From contig NZ_JBHSHD010000003.1 of assembly GCF_042652785.1 (NCBI RefSeq), positions 310,001 to 374,000 on the forward strand: 64,000 nt of DNA, written 5' to 3'. The notes beneath the pieces are model-generated. The model was not told the origin of the DNA. It made no database searches and saw only the letters and a list, made by a program, of their open reading frames with translations. This document shows positions 30,654 through 42,864 of the stretch, piece after piece; the first letter of the stretch is position 1, and each line of letters starts with the position of its first letter. The translations under genes were made by a program, and so were the position numbers. This DNA comes from Dokdonella_A ginsengisoli (GTDB lineage: Bacteria > Pseudomonadota > Gammaproteobacteria > Xanthomonadales > Rhodanobacteraceae).

Positions 30654-30675
30654 GATGCCCGCGGACGCGGGCATC
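30654..30675. repeat. REP-like palindrome between bamD and nadE
   Basis: Perfect 10-bp arms (GATGCCCGCG / CGCGGGCATC) around a GA loop, in the gap between two convergent genes. It is the same core as the palindromes at 23442-23742 and 33448-33467. It might slow transcription from both sides. Confidence 0.8.
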
Positions 30676-30730
30676 CATCGAAAAGCCCTGGATCCGGCGC
30701 CTGCGGGAACGGTGCCGGCAGCGCCGTTCC

Positions 30731-32362
30731 CTATCGCCAGCCCGACGTGATCGGATAGCGCCGCTCGCGCCCGAACGCGCGGTGCGAGATCTTCGGACCC
30801 GGCGCGGCCTGATGCCGCTTCCACTCGCTGATGCGGACCAGGCGCAGCACCCGATCGACGGTATGCGCGTCGAAGCCGGCGCGGACGATGTCGTCGCGCG
30901 ACTGCTCCTGATCGACGTAGCGGTAGAGGATCGCGTCGAGCGTGTCGTAGGGCGGCAGCGAGTCCTGGTCGGTCTGGTTCTCGCGCAGCTCCGCCGAGGG
31001 CGCCCGCTCGATGACCTCGACCGGGATCACCGGCGCGCCGCCGACCGTGTTGCGCCACGCCGCCAGGGCGTAGACCTCGGTCTTGTACAGGTCCTTGATC
31101 GGCGCGTAGCCGCCGCACATGTCGCCGTAGATCGTCGCGTAGCCGACCGCGTACTCGCTCTTGTTGCCGGTGGTCAGCAGCAGGCCGCCGTACTTGTTCG
31201 ACAGCGCCATCAGGATCGCGCCGCGGCATCGCGACTGCAGGTTCTCCTCGGTCGCGTCGACCTCGCGCCCGGCGAACGCGGGCGCCAGCGCCTCGACGAA
31301 GCCGCGGAACGGCGCCTCGATCGGAATCGTCAGGATCTCCACTCCGGCTGCACGCGCCTGCCGTTCGGCAAGGTCGTTGCTCAGGCCCGAGGTGTAGCGC
31401 GACGGCAGGCGCACGCCGGTGACGTTCTGCGCGCCGAGCGCGTCGACGGCGATCGCCAGCACCAGGGCCGAATCGATGCCGCCGGAGAGGCCGATCCAGA
31501 CCTTCGAGAAGCCGTTCTTCTCGCAATAGTCGCGCGTGCCGCGCACCACCGCGCGCCACGCCAGCGCCTCGCGGCTCTCGTCGCCATCGGCGGGCCAGCT
31601 CACCGGCGCGAACTTGCGCGTCGAGCGGTCGTAGTCGGCGACCAGCCAATGATCCTCGAAGGCGCGCGCGGCGGGATGGATGTGTCCGTCGCCGTCGGCC
31701 AGCACCGAAGCGCCGTCGAAGACCAGCGCGTCCTGGCCGCCGACGACGTTGAGATAGGCCAGCGCGGCGCCGGTTTCCTTCACGCGCATGGCGAGCAGGG
31801 CGTCGCGCTGCGCGTGCTTGTCGCGCTCGAACGGCGAGGCATTGGGCACCAGCACCAGCTCGGCGCCGGCGCGCGCGGTGTCGGCCAGGGGTTCGGCGAA
31901 CCACAGGTCCTCGCAGATCACCAGCCCGACCGCCACGCCGTCGACGTCGAACACGCAGGCGCCGCCGTCGGGATCGATCTCGAAATAGCGGCGCTCGTCG
32001 AACACCGCGTAGTTGGGCAGCTCGCGCTTGCGATAGGTGGCCGCCACGGCGCCGTCGCGCAGCACGCTCGCCGCGTTGTAGACGACCGCACCGGCCGCCT
32101 GCGGCCAGCCGACCACGGCGACGATGCCGTGCACGCCCTGCGCCAGCCGCCGCAGCGCTTCCTCGCATTCGGCCAGAAAGCTCGGGCGCAGCAGCAGGTC
32201 TTCCGGCGGATAGCCGCTGATCGCCAGCTCCGGAAACAGCACGAGGTCGGCGCCGTGCACGTCGCGCGCCTGCGCGATCAATGCGGCGATGCGCTCGGCG
32301 TTTTGCGCGACGGCGCCGACCGGAAAATCGAACTGGGCGAGAGCGATGCGGAGCGGAGCCAT
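30731..32362 (-). CDS. nadE: Glutamine-dependent NAD+ synthetase
   Basis: 543 residues, two domains. The N-terminal nitrilase-type glutaminase (about 1-260) has Glu in FPELAISGYP, Lys in YRKRELPN and Cys in GLVICEDLWF. The C-terminal NAD synthetase (about 280-543) has the PP-loop GLSGGIDSAL and GNKSEYAVGYATIYGDMCGG. It amidates nicotinic acid adenine dinucleotide using glutamine. ATG 32362 begins MAPLRIALAQFDFPVG, the usual family start. Confidence 0.95.
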   Translation of the reverse strand: MAPLRIALAQFDFPVGAVAQNAERIAALIAQARDVHGADLVLFPELAISGYPPEDLLLRPSFLAECEEALRRLAQGVHGIVAVVGWPQAAGAVVYNAASVLRDGAVAATYRKRELPNYAVFDERRYFEIDPDGGACVFDVDGVAVGLVICEDLWFAEPLADTARAGAELVLVPNASPFERDKHAQRDALLAMRVKETGAALAYLNVVGGQDALVFDGASVLADGDGHIHPAARAFEDHWLVADYDRSTRKFAPVSWPADGDESREALAWRAVVRGTRDYCEKNGFSKVWIGLSGGIDSALVLAIAVDALGAQNVTGVRLPSRYTSGLSNDLAERQARAAGVEILTIPIEAPFRGFVEALAPAFAGREVDATEENLQSRCRGAILMALSNKYGGLLLTTGNKSEYAVGYATIYGDMCGGYAPIKDLYKTEVYALAAWRNTVGGAPVIPVEVIERAPSAELRENQTDQDSLPPYDTLDAILYRYVDQEQSRDDIVRAGFDAHTVDRVLRLVRISEWKRHQAAPGPKISHRAFGRERRYPITSGWR

Positions 32363-32442
32363 GTGGCGCGAGACGGCAGCGGGAATCCCCAATGATAGTC
32401 CTTCGCCGGCCCGCCCGTGCCCGGAGCGCACGAACAGCGCCG

Positions 32443-32475
32443 CAAAAAAAAAGCCGCGGATCGCTCCGCGGCTTT
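32443..32475 (-). terminator. Terminator of the sucCD operon
   Basis: Perfect 11-bp stem (32450-32460 with 32465-32475), loop TCGC. On the minus strand it is followed by a run of T (plus-strand A run from about 32444), 28 bases after the sucD stop. It lies upstream of nadE on the same strand, insulating the two. Confidence 0.9.
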
Positions 32476-32502
32476 CCCTGCGAAGACCGATCGCCGATCG
32501 GC

Positions 32503-33375
<873 letters not shown>

Positions 33376-33400
33376 GGATTAGTCCTTCGAATTTGCCTTG

Positions 33401-33473
33401 CCGTCATTCCCGCGCGGGCGGGAATCCAGCTTCGTTCTCGTCAATGGATGCCCGCTTGCGCGGGCATGACGTC
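33401..33473. repeat. BIME-like inverted pair of REP palindromes between sucC and sucD
   Basis: First palindrome ATTCCCGC-GCGG-GCGGGAAT (33406-33425), second ATGCCCGC-TTGC-GCGGGCAT (33448-33467), with CGTCAT/ATGACG flanks in opposite orientation, 22 bases apart. This is the classic layout of a REP pair. It sits inside an operon, where it would form two stable mRNA hairpins. Confidence 0.85.
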
Positions 33474-33496
33474 GGACGGATGGGTTGCGCCTCGGG

Positions 33497-34666
<1,170 letters not shown>

Positions 34667-34859
34667 GAGGCACCTTGAGAAGGGGACGCGCAAGGGCGGC
34701 GCAGACAGCGCGCCGCGGAAGCGCAATCCGGAGAGCGGCCGGCACGTCGCCGGCCGCGAAACGGACGCCTATTCTCGGGGAAGGCCCGTTTGAAATCAAA
34801 AGACGGGAATGTTTCGCCGCAGGCGTGCCGCGCACCCGCTTCGCCCCGGGCGCACTCGT

Positions 34860-34865
34860 TATACT
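34860..34865 (+). promoter_or_regulatory. -10 element upstream of pilS
   Basis: TATACT, 19 bases before the chosen GTG start. No convincing -35 sequence at 16-18 bases. Confidence 0.4.
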
Positions 34866-34884
34866 CCCGCCGCATGGGGACGCC

Positions 34885-36513
34885 GTGACCGCAGACCGCA
34901 GAGCACGCAGCAGCGCCGACATGCCGGGCGACATCACCCGGCGCGAGCTGTATTTCTTCAATCTGTACCGCTGCCTCGAGGCGGTGGTCTACGTCGCGCT
35001 GACGTACAGTCCCTACGCGATCGAGTGGATCAAGCTGGCCCACCCGCTGCTCGGCCAGGTGGCCTCCGGCGCCTATCTGGCGGTCTCGCTGGCGCTGCTG
35101 GTCGGAACCGACCGCCTGCGCGCGCGACTGGCCGACGGCATCAGCCTGGCGCTGCTGATCGACATCCTCGCCTCCTCGCTGATGCTGGCCTCGATCACCG
35201 GCTACGAGGCCATCTCGCTGATGGTGCTGGTCAACGTCGGCATCGCCTCCCTGCTGCTGCCGCGGCGCGCGTTCCTGTTCTCGACGATCGCCGCGCTCGG
35301 TCTCATCGCTCCTTATTTCTACGGCCACTTCTTCGACACCGCGTTCTCGCAGCCGCCGCTGGAGACCGCGGCGATCGTGATCGCCTACTTCGTCGTCGCC
35401 CTGCTGCTGCGCCACGTCGGCCTGCACATGCGCGCGACCGAAGCGCTGGCGGAAAAGCGCGGCGTCGACCTGCTCAACCTCGAGCAGGTCAACGAACTGA
35501 TCATCCAGCGCATGAAGACCGGCGTGCTGCTGGTCGACGCCAGCAACGCGATCCTGCGCATCAACGAGTCGGCCTGGCACCTGATCGGCAACCCGCCGCC
35601 GAACCAGCGCGAGCTTGGCAGTGCCGCGCCGGAGCTGTCGCGCCGCCTGTATCACTGGCGCCACTCGGGCAAGACCGAGCAGACCGCGGTGGCGCTGGCG
35701 CCGGACATGCCCGAGGTGATCCCGCGCTTCACGCGCCTGGCGCCGAATGACGACACCAACGTGCTGATCTTCCTCGACGACACCTCGCTGCTGTCGCGCC
35801 GCGCGGAGGAACTCACGCTCAGTTCGCTCGGACGGCTGTCGGCCTCGATCGCGCACGAGATCCGCAATCCGCTCGCCGCGATCCGCTACTCGGCGCAGCT
35901 GCTGGCGGAATCGCCGAAGCTGACCGCCGAGGACACGCGCCTCGTCGAGATCATCAACAACCACTGCACGCGCGCGAACGACGTCGTGGAGAACATCCTG
36001 CAGCTGTCGCGGCGCGAGCGCTCGCGCCCGGAAAGCATCGACCTCAACGCCTGGGTGCTGGCCTTCGTCGAGGACTACAAGCAGTCCAACGACCTCGGCG
36101 GCGATCACCTGCGCGCGGTCACTCAGAACCGCCGGCTGGAGGCCATGGTCGACCCGCAGCACCTGCAGCAGGTCGCCTGGAACCTGGTGCAGAACGCGTT
36201 GCGCTACGGCCGGCAGCCGAACCAGCCGGCGCGGGTGACGGTGGTCACGCGCGTGGCCGCGGACAAAGGGCCGCCGCTGATCGAGATCGTGGACCGCGGC
36301 CCCGGCATCCCGCCGAAGGTGGCCGCGCGCATCTTCGAGCCGTTCTACACGACGCACGAGTACGGAACCGGCCTGGGCCTGTACCTCGCCAAGCAGATGG
36401 CCGAGGCCAGCCAGGCCTCGCTGGAATACGTGCCGGTGGCCGGCGGCGGCGCCTGCTTCCGCATCACGCTGGCCCCCGCCGGATCGCTGCTGACCGCACG
36501 GATCGCCGGCTGA
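34885..36513 (+). CDS. pilS: Type IV pilus sensor histidine kinase PilS
   Basis: 542 residues. About six N-terminal membrane helices (residues ~35-190), a PAS-like region, then the kinase core: H-box SIAHEIRNPLAAIRYSAQ, N-box WNLVQNALRYG, G boxes DRGPGIPP and GTGLGLYLAK. It phosphorylates PilR to control pilin expression. GTG 34885 is preceded by GGGGA at 4 bases; ATG 34921, without a good site, would give 530 residues. The upstream in-frame ATG at 34675 lies before the -10 element and was discarded. Follows the pattern sucCD / pilSR of xanthomonads. Confidence 0.9.
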   Translation: MTADRRARSSADMPGDITRRELYFFNLYRCLEAVVYVALTYSPYAIEWIKLAHPLLGQVASGAYLAVSLALLVGTDRLRARLADGISLALLIDILASSLMLASITGYEAISLMVLVNVGIASLLLPRRAFLFSTIAALGLIAPYFYGHFFDTAFSQPPLETAAIVIAYFVVALLLRHVGLHMRATEALAEKRGVDLLNLEQVNELIIQRMKTGVLLVDASNAILRINESAWHLIGNPPPNQRELGSAAPELSRRLYHWRHSGKTEQTAVALAPDMPEVIPRFTRLAPNDDTNVLIFLDDTSLLSRRAEELTLSSLGRLSASIAHEIRNPLAAIRYSAQLLAESPKLTAEDTRLVEIINNHCTRANDVVENILQLSRRERSRPESIDLNAWVLAFVEDYKQSNDLGGDHLRAVTQNRRLEAMVDPQHLQQVAWNLVQNALRYGRQPNQPARVTVVTRVAADKGPPLIEIVDRGPGIPPKVAARIFEPFYTTHEYGTGLGLYLAKQMAEASQASLEYVPVAGGGACFRITLAPAGSLLTARIAG

Positions 36514-36611
36514 GCCGGTCCCGCTCGCCCCACCCGCGAGCCCGCGCCGCTTTGCCTTGACGCGCGTCACGCTCTACGCTTGTGCGCACCCTGAGCCCCG
36601 AACCACCCGGC

Positions 36612-38057
<1,446 letters not shown>

Positions 38058-38175
38058 AGGCCGCGGCGGCGATCGCCCGCCGGCGCCCGGCTTCGCGCAG
38101 ATTGAAGAAGCGCCGGGTTTGCGACCGTACGTTTCCCGTATATTCCGCGCGTCTTGCATTGCGCCAGGGGCCTGC

Positions 38176-38919
38176 ATGTCACGCTGGAAAGCCTCCGCCA
38201 TCCATCTTTCGATCAGCGCCGCAATCGGCCTGGTCGCTGCCGCGCTGATCTTCGGAGTCTGGTATCCGTCGCCGTACGGCAAGGCCGCGGGGGCCACGGA
38301 ACTGGTATTGCTGCTGCTCGGCGTCGACGTCGTGCTCGGCCCGCTGCTCACCTTGATCGTGTTCAAGACCGGCAAGAAGTCGCTGCGCTTCGACCTCAGC
38401 GTGATCGCGGTGCTGCAGGCCTGCGCCTTCCTCTACGGCATGTCGGTCGTCACCCGTGCCCGGCCGGCCTTCATCGTCGCCGCCGTCGATCGGTTCGTAT
38501 TGGTGTCGGCCAACGATCTCGACCCGGCGGACCTTGCCCAGGGGAGCGCGCCGGAGTTCCGGTCGTTATCGTGGACGGGGCCGAAGGTGGTCGGCGCCGT
38601 TCTACCCACGAGCGGACAGGAAAGGAATGACCTGCTTTTCAGCGGAATGGCCGGCAAGGATGTCGAGAAGTTTCCGAAGCACTACGTCCCGTATGCCGAT
38701 ATCGCTTCTGCAATGCTCAAGGCCGCCCATCCGCTGGCCACGCTGCACGCGAAACACCCGGAAGCGGGCCCTCCCCTGGAGGCCTGGCTGCGGCAAACAG
38801 GGCGCGAAGCCGACCGTGTCGTCTGGCTGCCGCTGACCAGCCGTCGTGCCGACCTCACGGTACTGCTCGATCCTGCCGATGGGACGGTGCTGGATGCTCT
38901 TCCGATCGATCCTTGGTGA
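38176..38919 (+). CDS. Type IV pilin accessory protein, TfpX/TfpZ family
   Basis: 247 residues. Three N-terminal membrane helices (about 9-29, 40-62, 68-88) and a periplasmic C-terminal domain. The segment V-V-L-G-P-L-L-T-L-I-V-F-K-T-G-K-K-S-L and the adjacent pilin gene match the TfpX/TfpZ accessory proteins, which act with specific pilins in Acinetobacter and Pseudomonas. ATG 38176 follows CCAGGGG. Intermediate position between pilR and pilA supports a pilus role; the mechanism is not established. Confidence 0.75.
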   Translation: MSRWKASAIHLSISAAIGLVAAALIFGVWYPSPYGKAAGATELVLLLLGVDVVLGPLLTLIVFKTGKKSLRFDLSVIAVLQACAFLYGMSVVTRARPAFIVAAVDRFVLVSANDLDPADLAQGSAPEFRSLSWTGPKVVGAVLPTSGQERNDLLFSGMAGKDVEKFPKHYVPYADIASAMLKAAHPLATLHAKHPEAGPPLEAWLRQTGREADRVVWLPLTSRRADLTVLLDPADGTVLDALPIDPW

Positions 38920-38951
38920 CCTTCGCACCGCCCAAAAACTCTAACCAGACC

Positions 38952-38987
38952 TGTCACTTGTGCGCACGACAATGTCAGACCCTGACA
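38952..38987 (+). promoter_or_regulatory. Cluster of TGTC half-sites upstream of pilA (possible PilR sites)
   Basis: TGTC occurs at 38952-38955 and 38973-38976, and GACA at 38968-38971 and 38984-38987. The last two form a perfect palindrome TGTCAG-ACC-CTGACA (38973-38987). The cluster ends about 95 bases upstream of the -24 element. In Pseudomonas aeruginosa PilR binds repeated TGTC-containing sites upstream of pilA, so these are candidate PilR sites. Confidence 0.5.
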
Positions 38988-39079
38988 ATCCTCGCCGCGT
39001 CTTCACGCGAGCTGCGATGCAGGTCTCATCACATCGCATTCACATTCGAGAACCGCGTCACGCACACGCGGGAGGCCTC

Positions 39080-39096
39080 TTGGCACGGAAGCTGCT
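39080..39096 (+). promoter_or_regulatory. Sigma-54 (RpoN) promoter of pilA
   Basis: TTGGCACGGAAGCTGCT matches the consensus YTGGCACGRNNNTTGCW except for one base (C instead of T before TGC). The -24 GG (39082-39083) and -12 GC (39094-39095) are separated by exactly 10 bases. It predicts a start near 39107 and a leader of about 105 bases before pilA. Confidence 0.85.
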
Positions 39097-39212
39097 GTAG
39101 GACTCATGCGAGCCGCCGATCCAGTACCGGGCGATCGCGGACAGCGGGCCCGCCTTGCAAGGTCGGCGGCTCCAAGGGGCAAACCGGTTTTCAACACTCG
39201 AGAGGAAACACC

Positions 39213-39698
39213 ATGAACGTCAAGAAGACTCAGGGCTTCACGCTGATCGAACTGATGATCGTCATCGCGATCATTGCGATCTTGGCTGCTATCGCACTTC
39301 CCGCCTACCAGAACTACACCGTTCGCTCGCGAGCGTCTGAAGGACTGGTCCTCGCCGACGGCCTCAAGGTCGTTGTCGCCGACAATGCCGCGAGTGGTAC
39401 GGATGCGGCATCTGGCGGTTTTGCGAAGGGTTTCGATCCTGCCACCGATTTCGCCGCGACGCCGAACGTCACCGCTGCCGCCATCGACGCGGCTACGGGA
39501 GAAATCTCCATCACGACCAGCACCATCGCGGGCAACGGCACTGTCCTGTTCACGCCCGGCTACGGCGCCGGCGCGGGCACGGCTGCTGGCGGCACTGCGC
39601 TGGCCGTTGGAACGATCCCCACGTCCCAGCTCGCGTGGTACTGCCATAGCAACGATATCCCGCAGAAGTACCTCCCGAGCTCCTGCACGGGCGTCTAA
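39213..39698 (+). CDS. pilA: Type IV major pilin PilA
   Basis: 161 residues. Type IVa prepilin leader of 8 residues ending in Gly8, then Phe9 and Glu13 (the +5 Glu) in GFTLIELMIVIAIIAILAAI. The mature domain is Ala/Thr/Gly-rich with a C-terminal disulfide pair, Cys144 and Cys158. PilD would cleave and methylate it. GAGAGGAA lies upstream of ATG 39213. It is transcribed from the sigma-54 promoter at 39080 and has its own terminator, so it can be made in large excess over pilB-pilC. Confidence 0.95.
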   Translation: MNVKKTQGFTLIELMIVIAIIAILAAIALPAYQNYTVRSRASEGLVLADGLKVVVADNAASGTDAASGGFAKGFDPATDFAATPNVTAAAIDAATGEISITTSTIAGNGTVLFTPGYGAGAGTAAGGTALAVGTIPTSQLAWYCHSNDIPQKYLPSSCTGV

Positions 39699-39735
39699 TC
39701 TGCAACTGCAGGAAACGATCCGAAGTAGCTTTAGA

Positions 39736-39762
39736 GAAGGGGGGCGTATGCCCCCCTTCTTC
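39736..39762 (+). terminator. Terminator after pilA
   Basis: Perfect 10-bp stem (GAAGGGGGGC / GCCCCCCTTC at 39736-39745 and 39750-39759), loop GTAT, then TTCATT. The T run is interrupted, so read-through into pilB is possible. Confidence 0.75.
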
Positions 39763-39858
39763 ATTGGAGCCATTGGATTCCTACCCTCGGCAGCCCTTGA
39801 GCTCCGAGGAAGTGGCCGATGCATGGCATCATACGCGAGTCTTACTGGACCCGTTTCT

Positions 39859-41574
39859 ATGAACGCAGTTCCCCTGCCAGGTCTTTCCGGTATTACTCGG
39901 CGGCTCGTAGCCGAGGGAGTGTTGAGCGAGAACGATGCCCGGACAGCATCGGAAGCGGCAATCCAACAGAAGATACCTCTTGGCGCATGGCTCGCTGAAA
40001 GCGGGCTTGTTTCAAGTAGCCAGATTGCGCTTGCTTCGTCAGCCGAGTTCGGCGTGCCACTACTCGACATTGGGGCACTCGATCTCAGCCAAGCGCCTAT
40101 ACAAGTTGTTCGTGAGGAACTCGTCACCCGGCACAAGGTCCTTCCTCTTTTCAAGCGCGGCAATCGCCTGTTCGTCGGTGTGTCCGATCCGACGAACTTG
40201 CGCGCATTGGACGAGATTAAATTCCAGTCGAATCATCTGATCGAACCCATTCTCGTTGATGCCGAACAACTCGAGCGCGCCATCGAGCAGGCCCTCAATG
40301 CTGCAGGCCCCGCAATTTCAGGACTTGATGACGCGGAAGGTCTTGAAAATCTTGATCTTGGAATGGTCAATGATGACGGAGACGCCGGCGGTGTCGACGC
40401 TAGCGCTGCAGACGATGCGCCCGTCGTCAAGTTCGTCAACAAAGTACTAGTGGATGCCATCAAGCGCGGCGCTTCTGACATACATTTCGAACCCTATGAA
40501 ACTGCGTTCCGCGTACGTTTCCGCATGGATGGCATGCTACGCGCAGTAGCCGCTCCACCGGTCAAACTGAACGCCCGCATCGCTTCGCGTCTGAAGGTCA
40601 TGAGCGGGCTCGACATCGCAGAACGTCGTGTTCCGCAGGATGGGCGCATCAAGCTCAACCTCTCGAAGACCAAGTCGGTCGATTTCCGAGTCAGCACTTG
40701 TCCGACCCTGTTCGGCGAGAAGATCGTACTGCGCATTCTCGACGGCTCCGCCGCGAAGATGGGCATCGAGAAGCTCGGCTACGAGGAAGATCAGAAGGCA
40801 TTGTTCCTCGATGCGATCGAGAAGCCGTACGGCATGGTGCTGGTGACCGGACCGACAGGTTCGGGCAAGACGGTATCTCTGTATACCGCGCTGAACATCC
40901 TCAATACCGAAGGCCGCAACATTTCGACGGTCGAGGATCCGGTCGAAATCCGTCTTCCCGGCGTGAACCAGGTACAGCAGAACACCAAGCGCGGCATGAC
41001 CTTCGCCGCCGCGTTGCGTTCGTTCCTGCGCCAGGATCCGGACGTGATCATGGTTGGCGAAATCCGCGACCTGGAAACTGCGGAGATCGCGATCAAGGCT
41101 GCGCAGACCGGCCACATGGTTCTCTCGACCCTGCACACCAACGATGCCTCGCAGACTATCGCGCGCCTGATGAACATGGGCATCGCTCCCTACAACATCA
41201 CTTCGTCGGTGACCCTGGTCATCGCCCAACGCTTGGCTCGCCGCCTGCACGAATGCAAGAAGCCGCTACCGCTTCCGGCAGCAGCTTTGCTCGCCGAAGG
41301 CTTCAGTCAGGCCGAAATCGACGCCGGCTTACAGATCTTCGACGCAGTCGGTTGTTCCGGCTGCAATGAAGGGTATAAAGGGCGGACAGGGCTCTATCAG
41401 GTGATGCCGATGAGCGAGGAGATCCAGAAAATCGTCCTCGCGGGCGGCAGCGCGTTGAAGATCGCCGAACAGGCGAAGCTGGACGGCATCCGCGACCTGC
41501 GCACCTCGGCCTTGTGGAAGGTCAAGCAGGGTGTCGTCAGCCTCACCGAAATCAATCGCGTCACCAAGGACTAA
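39859..41574 (+). CDS. pilB: Type IV pilus extension ATPase PilB
   Basis: 571 residues. N-terminal MshEN-type domain (about 1-150), then the secretion ATPase with Walker A GPTGSGKT, Asp box, LRQDPDVIMVGEIRD (Walker B) and the His box STLHTNDA. In the zinc region C-S-G-C is present, but only one Cys is seen in the preceding partner segment (LHECKK) where Pseudomonas PilB has C-x2-C. ATG 39859 is favoured because the protein then starts MNAVPLPG like xanthomonad PilB; ATG 39823, behind GAGGAA, would add 12 residues. The first ~750 bases look less GC-rich than the rest. Confidence 0.93.
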   Translation: MNAVPLPGLSGITRRLVAEGVLSENDARTASEAAIQQKIPLGAWLAESGLVSSSQIALASSAEFGVPLLDIGALDLSQAPIQVVREELVTRHKVLPLFKRGNRLFVGVSDPTNLRALDEIKFQSNHLIEPILVDAEQLERAIEQALNAAGPAISGLDDAEGLENLDLGMVNDDGDAGGVDASAADDAPVVKFVNKVLVDAIKRGASDIHFEPYETAFRVRFRMDGMLRAVAAPPVKLNARIASRLKVMSGLDIAERRVPQDGRIKLNLSKTKSVDFRVSTCPTLFGEKIVLRILDGSAAKMGIEKLGYEEDQKALFLDAIEKPYGMVLVTGPTGSGKTVSLYTALNILNTEGRNISTVEDPVEIRLPGVNQVQQNTKRGMTFAAALRSFLRQDPDVIMVGEIRDLETAEIAIKAAQTGHMVLSTLHTNDASQTIARLMNMGIAPYNITSSVTLVIAQRLARRLHECKKPLPLPAAALLAEGFSQAEIDAGLQIFDAVGCSGCNEGYKGRTGLYQVMPMSEEIQKIVLAGGSALKIAEQAKLDGIRDLRTSALWKVKQGVVSLTEINRVTKD

Positions 41575-41577
41575 GTC

Positions 41578-42855
41578 ATGGCCACCGCCACCGCCCTGAA
41601 GACGAAAGCCGCTACCACTCAGCGCGGCAAGCAGCGTGCGCAAGTGAGCGAACTGCAGACCTTCACCTGGGTCGGTATCGACAGGCGCGGCACCAAGATC
41701 AAGGGCGAGCAGCTGAGCAAGAACGCCAATTTGGTAAAAGCCGACCTGCGCAAGAACGGCATCAATCCGCAGGTGGTCAAGCCGAAGGCGAAGCCGTTGT
41801 TCGGCAAGGCGGGCAGCACGATCAAAGGGCGCGACATCGCGATTTTCAGTCGCCAGCTGGCGACGATGATGGCCGCTGGCGTGCCGATGGTGCAGGGTTT
41901 CGAGATCGTTGCCGGCGGCCAGGCCAATCCGCGCATGAAGGACATGCTGACGGACATCAAGACCGAGATCGAAGGCGGCTCTGCCTTGAACGAGGCGCTC
42001 GGCAAGTATCCGGTACAGTTCGACGAGCTGTATCGAAACCTCGTCCGCGCTGGTGAGTCGGCTGGCGTGCTGGATACCGTGCTCGACACGATCGCGACCT
42101 ACAAGGAAAACATTGAGAACATCAAGGGCAAGATCAAGAAGGCGATGTTCTATCCGGCCGCTGTGCTAGCTGTGGCGCTGATCGTCGCCTCCATTCTGCT
42201 GATATTCGTGATTCCACAATTCGAAACGGTGTTTAGAAACTTCGGCGCCGACCTGCCGGCCTTTACGCAATTGCTGGTCAGCATGTCTCGATTCATGGTG
42301 TCGTATTGGTGGATGGTGCTGCTGATTGTCGTCGGTACGATCTTCGGTCTGGTCATGCTCTACAAACGCTCCGACAAGTTCGCACATTTCATCGGACGCG
42401 CTCTTCTGAAAATCCCCGTCGTCGGCCAGATTCTGCGCCAGTCCGCGATCGCCCGTTTCTCTCGCACTCTGGGCGTGACCTTCCGCGCCGGCGTACCGCT
42501 GGTCGAGGCGCTGGACTCGGTCGCCAATGCCACCGGCAGCGTCGTCTATAACGACGCGGTCAAGCGCGTCCGTGAGGATGTCGCGGTCGGTCACCAGCTG
42601 CAGCTGGCGATGCGCCAAACCAGCCTGTTTCCGAACATGGTCGTGCAGATGGTCGCGATCGGCGAGGAGGCCGGTGCGCTCGACACGATGCTGTTCAAGA
42701 TCGCCGAGTTCTTCGAGACCGAGGTCAACAACGCCGTCGACGCCCTGTCGAGCCTGCTCGAACCGATGATCATGGTCATCATCGGCCTGATCGTGGGCAG
42801 CATGGTCGTCGGCATGTACCTGCCGATCTTCAAGCTCGGTTCGGTCGTGGGCTGA
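41578..42855 (+). CDS. pilC: Type IV pilus inner-membrane platform protein PilC
   Basis: 425 residues. Two GspF-type domains: the first at about 85-200 (IFSRQLATMMAAGVPMVQGFEI) and the second at about 285-405 (RFSRTLGVTFRAGVPLVEALDSV), with three membrane helices near 195-220, 235-255 and 395-420. It is the platform on which PilB assembles pilin. It starts 3 bases after the pilB stop and is translationally close to it. Confidence 0.95.
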   Translation: MATATALKTKAATTQRGKQRAQVSELQTFTWVGIDRRGTKIKGEQLSKNANLVKADLRKNGINPQVVKPKAKPLFGKAGSTIKGRDIAIFSRQLATMMAAGVPMVQGFEIVAGGQANPRMKDMLTDIKTEIEGGSALNEALGKYPVQFDELYRNLVRAGESAGVLDTVLDTIATYKENIENIKGKIKKAMFYPAAVLAVALIVASILLIFVIPQFETVFRNFGADLPAFTQLLVSMSRFMVSYWWMVLLIVVGTIFGLVMLYKRSDKFAHFIGRALLKIPVVGQILRQSAIARFSRTLGVTFRAGVPLVEALDSVANATGSVVYNDAVKRVREDVAVGHQLQLAMRQTSLFPNMVVQMVAIGEEAGALDTMLFKIAEFFETEVNNAVDALSSLLEPMIMVIIGLIVGSMVVGMYLPIFKLGSVVG

Positions 42856-42864
42856 TCCGCGCGA

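Noticed and set aside
36557..36580. Sigma-70 promoter for pilR (TTGACG and TACGCT)
   Set aside because: The spacer is only 12 bases.
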